A stretch of DNA of 15,023 nt, taken from assembly GCA_964230255.1 (NCBI GenBank), contig CAXRGW010000117.1:1-15023 (forward strand), written 5' to 3'. The DNA is from Alteromonas_E sp964230255 (GTDB taxonomy: Bacteria; Pseudomonadota; Gammaproteobacteria; Enterobacterales; Alteromonadaceae). Both the position numbers and the translations under genes were made by a program. The stretch's first letter is position 1. Each line of letters starts with the position of its first letter. Of this stretch, positions 1 to 7,232 are shown piece by piece. The notes beneath the pieces were generated by a model, which was not told where the DNA came from, did no database searches, and saw nothing but the letters and a program-made list of their open reading frames with translations.

Positions 1-953
1 ATGACTTTAGTGGTGTTACTAAAGACGCTTTCCATGGTCTCGATGTAAATGCGTTGGCGAGTAACTTCAGGAGCAGCTTCATACTGTGGTAATAGTTCTT
101 CAAACCGAGCAACTTCACCCTCGGCTTGTAAGATCACCCGTTCTTTATAGGCTTGCGCTTCTTCGTTCATGCGATTTACGCGACCACGCGCACGCGGCTC
201 CAACTCACGCGCATAGGCTTCAGCTTCGCGAATAAAGCGCTGCTCATCCTCTTGCGCCGCTATGGCATCGTCGAACGCTGCTTTCACCTCATTTGGTGGA
301 CGAGCATCTTTGAAGTTCATATCGATAATACGGACTCCCATATCATACGGCTCGATAATTCCTTCTAGCTCCTCCCAAACGCGTTGACGCGTTTGCTCAC
401 GGCCGTCAGTAAGCACATCATCCATTACTGAGTGACCTACAACGTAACGAATAGCACTATCCAACGCTTGACCAAGACTAGCTTCTGGGTTAACTACCGC
501 ATAAGTCCAACGATAAGGGTCAATCACTCGATACTGTATTTCCATTTCAACGCCGACTAAATTTTCATCTTCCGTCAGCATAGAACCTTGGGATGCTTGA
601 TAACGAATAGACTGAATATCAACAGGAATAACTGTGTCGATAAATCGTGGCGCCCAGCGTAAACCCGGTTCGACTTGCGCGTAATATTCGCCAAAGCGCA
701 ATACAACACCGCGTTCTGCTTCGCGAATAGTATAGAATCCGCTGATTGCCCAAATGATAATCAACAGGCCGGCCACAAGGCCAATACCCATACCGCTCAC
801 GCCTTTACTTGAGCCGCCAGAACCACCTGAGTTCTTTGAAAATTTACCAAACAAATTTTTAAACACATCATCAAGGTCGGGCGGGCCTTGGTCACGCCCC
901 CCTTTGTTCTTCCAAGGGTCGTTATTGTTACCACCCGGCTCATTCCAAGCCAT
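1..953 (-). CDS. hflK: HflK, FtsH protease regulator subunit (partial, 3' end off window)
   Basis: HflK forms with HflC a large membrane complex that surrounds and modulates the ATP-dependent protease FtsH; the bulk of the complex lies on the periplasmic side. The frame is open from the ATG at 953 to the left edge, giving 317 residues; E. coli HflK is about 419, so roughly the last quarter is missing. Visible parts are a Gly/Asn-rich cytoplasmic N-terminus (residues 1-52), one membrane segment (about 55-73), then the band-7/SPFH domain starting at FYTIREAERGVVLRFGEY (73-90), followed by a charged helical stretch (about 226-290). The start is supported by GGAG seven bases upstream of the ATG and by the typical MAWNEPGG opening. 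hflC would be expected immediately downstream, outside the window. It is the last gene seen of the minus-strand hfq-hflX-hflK train, 83 bases after hflX. A TATAAT hexamer lies in that gap (1026-1031) without a well-spaced -35, so a separate promoter is uncertain. Confidence 0.96.
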   Translation of the reverse strand, partial: MAWNEPGGNNNDPWKNKGGRDQGPPDLDDVFKNLFGKFSKNSGGSGGSSKGVSGMGIGLVAGLLIIIWAISGFYTIREAERGVVLRFGEYYAQVEPGLRWAPRFIDTVIPVDIQSIRYQASQGSMLTEDENLVGVEMEIQYRVIDPYRWTYAVVNPEASLGQALDSAIRYVVGHSVMDDVLTDGREQTRQRVWEELEGIIEPYDMGVRIIDMNFKDARPPNEVKAAFDDAIAAQEDEQRFIREAEAYARELEPRARGRVNRMNEEAQAYKERVILQAEGEVARFEELLPQYEAAPEVTRQRIYIETMESVFSNTTKV

Positions 954-1036
954 AGATACGCTCCGTAAACTACTGATTAAAAATTAACTACGCTTTTGCC
1001 AACAATTCAGTTTCATTTTAATGCGATTATAGTCGG

Positions 1037-2326
1037 CTATTTTGTCAAAATAAGGCCTTCTAACGCACCATTTTCGCGTTTCAACAAGCGTTGCCAGTCC
1101 GCACTTAGCATGCGCACATCGACTACCCAATCGCCCTGTTCGTTATATTCTTCTGCGGCAATACAATTAAGCCCAAACAATACACCGCGCAAATGACTCG
1201 CTTGCGGCGGAATTCGCAAACGCCGCTCAACAATGGATTGAGATAATCTTTCAATGAGGGCTTGGTGCAATAATTCAATGCCCAAATTCTCTTGAGCTGA
1301 GATCCACACGCGGATCGGCACGTCCATTTCATCACGATCAATACGTGGCTGCATTCCTTCCATGCGATCTATTTTGTTACAAACCATTAGCTGCGGCACT
1401 TCATCAGCTTCGATTTCTTCTAACACAGCCTGCACTTGGTCAGTATTTTCCTGATACTTATCATCAGCATAGTCAACTACATGTAAAAGTAAATCGGCTT
1501 CTTGCGTTTCTTGCAAAGTCGCTTTAAATGCGGCGACTAAATCGTGCGGCAAATGTCGAATAAACCCAACGGTGTCTGCTAATATGACTGGCCCCACGTC
1601 GTTGAGTTCAAGTTTACGCAGGGTTGGATCTAAGGTTGCAAACAACTGATCGGCAGCGTATACCGATGCCTCAGTGAGCGTATTAAACAGCGTTGACTTA
1701 CCCGCATTGGTGTAACCAACCAGCGATACTGTGGGTATTTCCGCACGTTTGCGCGATCGTCGACCCTGTTCACGCTGTTTCGCAACTTTTTCTAAGCGCT
1801 TTAAGATTGCTTTTATCCGTCCACGCAATAAACGACGGTCGGTTTCTAATTGAGTTTCACCTGGCCCACGTAAACCTATCCCACCTTTTTGGCGCTCAAG
1901 GTGAGTCCAGCCACGAATCAAACGCGTTGAAATATGTTTCAACTGGGCGAGTTCAACCTGCAACTTCCCTTCGTGGGTACGAGCACGCTGAGCGAAAATG
2001 TCCAAGATCAATCCGGTGCGGTCAATTACTCGACATTTGAATACTTTTTCCAAGTTGCGTTCTTGAGAAGGCGACAAAGCATGATTGAATATAACCACAT
2101 CCGCATTGAGAGTTTGCACGATATTGGCGATCTCTTGTGCTTTACCAGAACCAATAAACAGTTTTGCGCTGGGGGCGTTGCGTGAAGTAGTGACTACGTC
2201 GATAGTGTTAACTCCCGCAGATGAAACCAACATTTCCAGCTCAGATAGCGCTTCCTTACTGGCTTCATCAGAGAATTCAACATGCACCAGTACTGCCTGC
2301 TCACCTGATGCATAACGATCAAACAA
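1037..2326 (-). CDS. hflX: HflX, ribosome-splitting GTPase
   Basis: HflX is a cytoplasmic GTPase of the Obg-HflX superfamily that binds the 50S subunit and splits stalled or heat-damaged 70S ribosomes. The 429 residues contain an N-terminal HflX domain with the Gly-rich GGIGLRGPGETQLETDRR (148-165), then a G domain with G1 GYTNAGKST (204-212), the switch-I threonine in TLDPT (231-235), G3 DTVGF (251-255), G4 NKID (317-320) and G5 SAQ (343-345); all nucleotide motifs are intact. The start codon is TTG: no ATG gives a better fit, GGAG lies six bases upstream, and the resulting N-terminus MFDRYASGEQAVLVH matches the E. coli protein from its first residue. It follows hfq by 17 bases, which contain its ribosome-binding site, as in the enteric hfq-hflX-hflK arrangement. 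Very secure assignment. Confidence 0.98.
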   Translation of the reverse strand: MFDRYASGEQAVLVHVEFSDEASKEALSELEMLVSSAGVNTIDVVTTSRNAPSAKLFIGSGKAQEIANIVQTLNADVVIFNHALSPSQERNLEKVFKCRVIDRTGLILDIFAQRARTHEGKLQVELAQLKHISTRLIRGWTHLERQKGGIGLRGPGETQLETDRRLLRGRIKAILKRLEKVAKQREQGRRSRKRAEIPTVSLVGYTNAGKSTLFNTLTEASVYAADQLFATLDPTLRKLELNDVGPVILADTVGFIRHLPHDLVAAFKATLQETQEADLLLHVVDYADDKYQENTDQVQAVLEEIEADEVPQLMVCNKIDRMEGMQPRIDRDEMDVPIRVWISAQENLGIELLHQALIERLSQSIVERRLRIPPQASHLRGVLFGLNCIAAEEYNEQGDWVVDVRMLSADWQRLLKRENGALEGLILTK

Positions 2327-2343
2327 AATTTACTCCGGTTGGC

Positions 2344-2589
2344 TTAATCCGCAGCGTTATTGTCATCGCCTTGTGAAGGCATTTGAATCGCGCGAGATGG
2401 CACGACAGTTGATATTGCATGCTTGTAAACCATTTGGCTGACTGTGTTTTTCAACAAGATCACGAACTGATCAAATGATTCGACTTGGCCTTGTAATTTT
2501 ATCCCGTTTACTAAGTAAATCGACACCGGGATCCGCTCTTTTCGAAGCGCATTCAAGAATGGATCTTGTAGTGATTGCCCTTTAGCCAT
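2344..2589 (-). CDS. hfq: Hfq, RNA chaperone (Sm-like)
   Basis: Hfq is the hexameric Sm-like ring that pairs small RNAs with mRNAs and protects or destabilises transcripts. There are two tandem ATG codons (2592 and 2589). I chose the second because AAGGA is six bases from it and only three from the first, and because the protein then begins MAKGQSLQDPFLNAL exactly like E. coli Hfq. In this numbering the proximal-face residues Q8, F42, Y55, K56 and H57 are all present (Sm2 motif YKHAIST, 55-61), and the rim patch is R16, K17, R19, with K17 replacing the usual Arg. The C-terminal tail after residue 66 is short (81 residues in total, against 102 in E. coli) and ends in an Asp/Asn/Ala stretch with three acidic residues. 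The gene lies between miaA and hflX, the classical order. A separate promoter-like site and a tandem A-rich repeat lie in its leader. Confidence 0.98.
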   Translation of the reverse strand: MAKGQSLQDPFLNALRKERIPVSIYLVNGIKLQGQVESFDQFVILLKNTVSQMVYKHAISTVVPSRAIQMPSQGDDNNAAD

Positions 2590-2601
2590 CATAAGTCCTT
2601 A

Positions 2602-2635
2602 ATTTATTATCGTTGTTCTATTTATTATCGTTGTT
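2602..2635. repeat. Tandem 16-base repeat in the hfq leader
   Basis: Two exact copies of a 16-base unit, at 2602-2617 and 2620-2635, are separated by two bases. In the hfq-sense (minus) direction each reads AACAACGATAATAAAT. The copy nearer the gene ends only a few bases before the AAGGA ribosome-binding site. Several A-purine-N triplets (AAC, AAC, AAU, AAA) occur in each unit, the sequence type bound by the distal face of Hfq. The repeat itself is seen directly; a regulatory role is inference. Confidence 0.9.
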
Positions 2636-2666
2636 TTAACTGGGAGCATACACCACCAACCCACTG

Positions 2667-2677
2667 ATTGTATAGCA
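2667..2677 (-). promoter_or_regulatory. Possible extended -10 promoter for hfq
   Basis: On the minus strand TGC precedes TATACAAT, giving an extended -10 (TGn plus TATACA) just after the miaA stop codon. No good -35 hexamer is visible at 16-18 bases. Transcription would begin near 2661 and give an hfq leader of about 70 bases that includes the tandem A-rich repeat. Independent hfq promoters are known in this cluster in E. coli, but there they lie mainly inside miaA. Tentative. Confidence 0.35.
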
Positions 2678-2688
2678 ACTTACCTCGC

Positions 2689-3621
2689 TTAAATAGTGAC
2701 CATTTCTACTATATTGGACGAATTTTCTCCGTCCAAGGTGTCGAGCCACTGTAAGTTTGGCCAATTATTCAGCCAAGTGTGCTGTCTTTTCGCTAATTGT
2801 CGCGTTGCTATCACACCTTTTTCACACATCGTGTTGCGATCGAACTCGCCATCTAAGTATTGCCAAACTTGCCGGTAACCGACACAACGCATAGATGGCA
2901 TATCCAAATGCAAATCACCACGCCGCTTCAGTGCTGCAACTTCGTCGATGAATCCAGCTGCCAACATTTGGTCATATCGCAATGCTATACGCTCGTGCAG
3001 AACTTTTCGATCGCTTGGCGAAATAGCAAATTGCCATAACTGAATACTTTCATCGGCATCTAGACCCTGTGTTTTCTGGGCTTGCCAGTAGCTTAACGGC
3101 TTACCAGTGGATCGAAATACCTCTAAAGCCCTTCCAATGCGCTGCGGATCGTTCGGATGCACGCGCTCTGCAACAATTGGGTCAATACCTTCCAATTCCT
3201 TGTGCAGTGCAGCCCAGCCCAATTCAAGTGCTTCTTGCTGCAGCTTCTCACGAATATCTGCATCGGCCGCTGGAATCTCAGAAATGCCGTACACTAAAGC
3301 GTTGTAGTACATCATCGTTCCGCCTACCAATAGCGGAATTCTACCGCGCTGATGAATTTCACCGATCAAGCGCTTCGTATCGCGACAAAAATCCGCTACA
3401 GAATAACTATCGGCAGGATCGACAATATCAATAAGATGATGCGGGACTGTAGCCTGTTCCGCCGTTGTTGGTTTAGCCGTACCGATATCCATTTCACGAT
3501 ATATTAGCGCTGAGTCAACGCTGATAATTTCACAATCTAACCGTTTACTAATATCCAGTGACAAGCCCGTTTTACCCGATGCTGTCGGGCCCATTAGCGT
3601 TATTACAGGATGCCAAATCAT
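2689..3621 (-). CDS. miaA: MiaA, tRNA dimethylallyltransferase
   Basis: MiaA transfers a dimethylallyl group to N6 of A37 in tRNAs that read UNN codons, the first step toward ms2i6A, and so supports decoding fidelity. The 310 residues are a normal family length. Motifs seen are the P-loop GPTASGKT (11-18), DSALIYREMDIGTAKP (36-51) with the catalytic Asp36, and VGGTMMYY (99-106) with the conserved Thr102. The C-terminal part has the MRCVGYRQVWQYL motif typical of bacterial MiaA and then KRQHTWLNN. Its ATG overlaps the mutL TGA as ATGA, so translational coupling to mutL is likely, exactly as in E. coli. The gene is followed by about 97 non-coding bases before hfq. Secure. Confidence 0.98.
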   Translation of the reverse strand: MIWHPVITLMGPTASGKTGLSLDISKRLDCEIISVDSALIYREMDIGTAKPTTAEQATVPHHLIDIVDPADSYSVADFCRDTKRLIGEIHQRGRIPLLVGGTMMYYNALVYGISEIPAADADIREKLQQEALELGWAALHKELEGIDPIVAERVHPNDPQRIGRALEVFRSTGKPLSYWQAQKTQGLDADESIQLWQFAISPSDRKVLHERIALRYDQMLAAGFIDEVAALKRRGDLHLDMPSMRCVGYRQVWQYLDGEFDRNTMCEKGVIATRQLAKRQHTWLNNWPNLQWLDTLDGENSSNIVEMVTI

Positions 3622-5321
3622 TGCGAATGCTCCTTGGCAATCGGCGTATCACCTAGCTCAATCCATTGCCCATGGGTTTTTAGTATTGTTTGTTGATGTT
3701 CGACAGGCATACTTGCCCACCAGCGCGAGCCCTCGTCAATTACCGATTCGCGGTCGCCAAGTTGTAAAGCACACAATTCACATAGCGTATTGGCGATATC
3801 AGTATCGCTAGCATCTATTAATGCCTCAAGCACAAGAGACCAAGGCATGCCCCGCCAACCTGATGGTACTTGCTTCAAAATCAACTTACTTGCAACTTTA
3901 TCAATGTGTAGATGCAACTCAGCCAATGCTTGTCTTTGCGACTCCGACCAGTTTTTCGACGCGCCAATCGCGACCGGCATCAATAGTGGTTGAGGCGTAG
4001 TGCATTGCGCTAAACTTTGCTGCAAATACAATTGCAAGAATTGTTGATTCGACAATAGCCAGATGCCCGTTTCAGCGCGGTTGGCAAAAGCCAACTGATT
4101 TGCCAGTGGCATACTTGTGTACCCCAAAGCAGAAGATGGGGTCTCGGCTATCGACATCAGTTGCGTGTAAGACTGACCCGCGCGAGCGATATCACCAGAG
4201 TTTTTGGAACCGCCATATGGTCCGCTAGAACTGTAACCAGTCGGCCCGGTTCTAAGCTGTTGAGGGACAGTATATTGATGGCTGGTAACCGATTCGATCG
4301 GTGCCAAAGATTCTTCAATTTGTCCTGATGCAGCAGCTGTAGAGAGTGTCTGTTTAACTTGGCTAACAATGAAATCGTGCACCGTACGCGCGTGGTGAAA
4401 GCGCACTTCGTGCTTGGCTGGATGGACATTCACATCAACATCAGCCGGAGCGACCTCCACAAACAAAATATATTGCGCTTCTACATCAGCCAGGCCAAGT
4501 AATTCAAAAGCCTGTCGGATAGCGTGATTGATTAACTTGTCTCGCATTGGACGATGATTGACAAAACTATATTGCCAGTTTTGTCCGGTTTGTTGAGTAC
4601 TGGGATTAACGATAAATCCACGTAATTTCGCCTCTGGACATTCACCCTCAATCGCGAGCAAATCGCTCTCCTGTGTTTTACCCAGTAGGTCAGACGCGCG
4701 CTTGTACAAAGACTCAGAAGCTCGCACTTGTTTGACTCGCTTACCATTATGCTTGAGCGTAAACGCGATATCTTGATTGGCAAGCGCAATACGCCTGAAT
4801 ACAGTTTCGATGTGACCGAATTCGGTTTTTTCAGTACGTAAGAAGCGTCGCCGAGCAGGTGTGTTAAAAAACAAGTCATCAACGCGTACGCTCGTCCCAA
4901 TTGGATGGGCCGCGGGGAGTATTTCGACATCCATATCTCGCCCCTGCGCTTGGGCTTGCCAAGCCTCAGTTTGAGCCTCAGGCCTAGATGTCATTGTCAA
5001 TCTGCTCACTGAGCTGATACTGGCCAGCGCTTCACCGCGAAAGCCCATGCTTGTGATAGCTTCAAGATCATCTAGGGACTTGATTTTACTCGTTGCGTGA
5101 CGGCTCAAAGCCAACTCCAGCTGGTCTTTCGGGATCCCCTTGCCATTGTCACGGATCAAGATCTGCTTATGGCCACCTTGCTGGATATCGACTTCGATCA
5201 GGGTAGCCCCAGCGTCTATGCTGTTTTCTACCAGCTCTTTAACTACCGAAGCGGGGCGCTCGACCACTTCTCCGGCTGCAATTTGGTTTGCCAACTCAGC
5301 TGGCAGGCGTTGGATCGACAC
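3618..5321 (-). CDS. mutL: MutL, DNA mismatch repair ATPase (MutH-type, no endonuclease motif)
   Basis: MutL is the GHKL-family ATPase that couples mismatch recognition by MutS to strand incision. I place the start at the GTG at 5321: AGG lies seven bases upstream of it but only one base before the upstream ATG at 5327. The protein then begins MSIQRLPAELANQIAAGEV, so the catalytic residues take their E. coli numbers E29 and N33. Other motifs seen are DNGKGI, GFRGEALASI and VNVHPAKHEVRF with the ATP-contacting Lys near 303. A low-complexity Ser/Gly/Gln linker covers about 330-395, and a C-terminal dimerisation domain follows, for 567 residues in total. The C-terminal domain has no DQHAAHERxxxE metal-site motif and no CPHGRP motif (the equivalent spot reads KTHGQW). 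It is therefore of the E. coli type that relies on MutH, unlike the Pseudomonas type. It lies 12 bases after amiB and overlaps miaA. Confidence 0.97.
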   Translation of the reverse strand: MSIQRLPAELANQIAAGEVVERPASVVKELVENSIDAGATLIEVDIQQGGHKQILIRDNGKGIPKDQLELALSRHATSKIKSLDDLEAITSMGFRGEALASISSVSRLTMTSRPEAQTEAWQAQAQGRDMDVEILPAAHPIGTSVRVDDLFFNTPARRRFLRTEKTEFGHIETVFRRIALANQDIAFTLKHNGKRVKQVRASESLYKRASDLLGKTQESDLLAIEGECPEAKLRGFIVNPSTQQTGQNWQYSFVNHRPMRDKLINHAIRQAFELLGLADVEAQYILFVEVAPADVDVNVHPAKHEVRFHHARTVHDFIVSQVKQTLSTAAASGQIEESLAPIESVTSHQYTVPQQLRTGPTGYSSSGPYGGSKNSGDIARAGQSYTQLMSIAETPSSALGYTSMPLANQLAFANRAETGIWLLSNQQFLQLYLQQSLAQCTTPQPLLMPVAIGASKNWSESQRQALAELHLHIDKVASKLILKQVPSGWRGMPWSLVLEALIDASDTDIANTLCELCALQLGDRESVIDEGSRWWASMPVEHQQTILKTHGQWIELGDTPIAKEHSQ

Positions 5322-5333
5322 TAACATACCTAA

Positions 5334-6695
5334 TTAAATTGTCGGAATAGTAAGCACCTGACCAATGCGAACTATATCATTGGTCATGTTATTTGCTTCT
5401 TTTATACTGCTCACTTTAACGTTGTAGCGCTGCGCGAGCAATGACAATGATTCACCGCTTACCACTTTGTGTTTGCGTACGGAGTTCTTGTTTGCGGCCC
5501 ACAACGTGCCGTCGGGTGGTGCGGCTTGGAAATAGCGTTTGGTCGCTGTAAACACCGACTCAGCAAGGCGCTGGCGGTGTTCTGCCCAGTTGAGGTTCTT
5601 CTCTTCCTGAGGATTAGAGATAAAACCAACTTCGACCAAAATTGATGGGATATCTGGAGAGGTTAACACTGCTAGACTTGCCGCTTGTGGCCGAGTTTTG
5701 TGCATGCGCGTTATCTTGCGCATCTCGGCAATCACTTTTTCACTCAAATCGTGACTTGTCGCCATCGAGTGATCCATAGACAAACCAAGAATCGTTTCGG
5801 CCAAATAGCGTTCGCTAGTGGCGTCGTTTATTACTTCAGCGGCACCGCCGAGGAGTTCAGAATGACGTTCAGTGCGTTCCATCCAGCGCCCGAGCTCAGT
5901 GTCTGCGCGTCCAGTGGATAAAACCCACACAGAACCACCGCGAGGTTGAGGAGTGGTAAACGCATCGGCGTGAATTGAAATCAACAAGTCGGCTTTGTAT
6001 TCTCGCGCCAACTCCGGCCGCCGATTCGGCGTAATGTAATAGTCGCCGGTACGAATTAAAACCGCCCGCATACCCTCAACATTATTAACAAGCGCTGCGA
6101 GTTTCTTGGCAATGCTTAAAACAACATTCTTTTCATAGGTGCCCGTTGGGCCAATAGAACCAGGATCTTCGCCGCCATGACCGGCATCGATGGCGATGAT
6201 GATGTCCCTATCGCGGTTGCTTTCATCACTGCGTTTAACCACTGCTGATTGACCTTGCTGAATAACGTAAGGTAAATCGACAACTAATCTGTGACCGTAG
6301 GGCTCTGTGGGAGGCATAGCGAATAGGTTAGGGGTTACGGCGCTATTTAAATCCAAAACAATACGCGTGCTTTGTTGATTTTTCGGCGTACTCGTACGGA
6401 TCCGTTTCAATAATTCATTAAGATGGTCTGGATCGGACAAATCGGCAGTCAGTGAAGTTTCACTGAAGTCTATTACTAACCGATCGGGGTTTTGTAGCGT
6501 GAAATATGTAAACGTCGGTTGTGACTCTAGGTCGAATACCACTCGAGTATTAGTTGGTGAGGGCCAAACACGTACCCCGTCGATACTGTTTTCGGCTTTG
6601 AGATTGGCACTAAACAGTAATAGCAGTATAAGACTTGCTGACCGTAGCCAAACAATCAATCCTACTTCACGTTGTTTTTGGATAAACCCTGCCAT
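5334..6695 (-). CDS. amiB: AmiB-type N-acetylmuramoyl-L-alanine amidase with LysM domain
   Basis: This is a periplasmic zinc amidase that cuts the amide bond between MurNAc and the stem peptide to split daughter cells. The 453 residues begin with an N-terminal hydrophobic signal (about 13-30, probable cleavage after LKA at 32-34). An AMIN domain follows (about 39-142), which localises such amidases to the septum, and then an Amidase_3 catalytic domain (about 165-388). Zinc ligands appear as H173 (DAGHGG), E188 (YEKN) and H242 (SIHAD), with the catalytic Glu355 in VEVGF. The insert around 285-330 is where the autoinhibitory helix of EnvC-activated amidases sits, so EnvC/NlpD-type activation is likely. 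A C-terminal LysM (about 409-451, HKVVSGESLSLLAQRYN) should bind peptidoglycan. The ATG has no clear Shine-Dalgarno, so the exact start is less certain than the gene. It is flanked by tsaE and mutL as in E. coli. Confidence 0.96.
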   Translation of the reverse strand: MAGFIQKQREVGLIVWLRSASLILLLLFSANLKAENSIDGVRVWPSPTNTRVVFDLESQPTFTYFTLQNPDRLVIDFSETSLTADLSDPDHLNELLKRIRTSTPKNQQSTRIVLDLNSAVTPNLFAMPPTEPYGHRLVVDLPYVIQQGQSAVVKRSDESNRDRDIIIAIDAGHGGEDPGSIGPTGTYEKNVVLSIAKKLAALVNNVEGMRAVLIRTGDYYITPNRRPELAREYKADLLISIHADAFTTPQPRGGSVWVLSTGRADTELGRWMERTERHSELLGGAAEVINDATSERYLAETILGLSMDHSMATSHDLSEKVIAEMRKITRMHKTRPQAASLAVLTSPDIPSILVEVGFISNPQEEKNLNWAEHRQRLAESVFTATKRYFQAAPPDGTLWAANKNSVRKHKVVSGESLSLLAQRYNVKVSSIKEANNMTNDIVRIGQVLTIPTI

Positions 6696-6716
6696 TACAA
6701 AAAGCCAATTGAATTG

Positions 6717-7226
6717 TTATTTAACATGCGCCTTACTGACTAAGGTAAGTAGGTGCTCACCTCGTCGAGACGAGGCAGTGAATGAAATACAGCGCGTTGT
6801 GTCACTGCCAAAATCATGCTTGATATTAATGCTTAAATCGGGCTCTGCCAAGTGCTGTGCGCCTTTGTCTGGCCATTCAAATAAACAAATGGAACGCTGC
6901 TGTAGATAATCGCGAATTCCCATAAATTCCAGCTCTTCTGGGTCTGCCAATCGATATAAATCGAAATGGTAAACAGAAAAGCCATCCAAATCATAAGGTT
7001 CGACCAATGTATAGGTTGGACTCTTAACCTTTCCTGAATGACCTAAACCGCAAATCAAACCACGGCTAAACGTAGTTTTACCCGCGCCTAAGTCGCCGCG
7101 TAAATAGATAATCAGTGGAAACTCTGCGATTGTCTGAATCGCACTCGCTAGGTGCAATGCAAGTTGATCCGTTGCATCAGTACTACTGACCACAAATTGC
7201 AAATTTGAAACGTCGTTGACCTGCAT
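6717..7226 (-). CDS. tsaE: TsaE, ATPase for tRNA t6A synthesis
   Basis: TsaE is the P-loop ATPase that works with TsaB and TsaD to place N6-threonylcarbamoyl on A37 of ANN-decoding tRNAs. The 169 residues show the Walker A motif GDLGAGKTT (44-52), SPTYTLVEPY (69-78), the family-typical FDLYRL (88-93) followed by DPEEL (95-99), and FEWPDKG (116-122). Compared with E. coli TsaE the C-terminus is slightly longer and ends in a basic stretch. The AGGG upstream touches the ATG directly, which is an awkward spacing. A start a few codons downstream (TTG at codon 9 or GTG at codon 12) is possible, but neither has a better ribosome-binding site. It sits 6 bases after nnr and 21 bases before amiB, the usual gammaproteobacterial order. 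Confidence 0.96.
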   Translation of the reverse strand: MQVNDVSNLQFVVSSTDATDQLALHLASAIQTIAEFPLIIYLRGDLGAGKTTFSRGLICGLGHSGKVKSPTYTLVEPYDLDGFSVYHFDLYRLADPEELEFMGIRDYLQQRSICLFEWPDKGAQHLAEPDLSINIKHDFGSDTTRCISFTASSRRGEHLLTLVSKAHVK

Positions 7227-7232
7227 CCCTGA

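Noticed and set aside
1026..1048. TTGACA and TATAAT hexamers near the hflX stop, resembling a strong hflK promoter
   Set aside because: The hexamers are only 11 bases apart, far from the 16-18 needed by sigma-70; no other -35 fits the TATAAT.
1693..2040. Open frame of 115 codons on the plus strand opposite hflX
   Set aside because: Antisense shadow of the conserved HflX GTPase domain, with no family resemblance and no promoter.
4532..4930. Open frame of 132 codons on the minus strand within mutL
   Set aside because: It is an alternate frame of mutL, which is unambiguous by motif content; its translation has no recognisable domain and no ribosome-binding site.
6499..6909. Open frame of 136 codons on the plus strand across the amiB-tsaE junction
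   Set aside because: It is antisense to two well-supported genes and the protein looks like random translation with many Cys, Ser and Arg.
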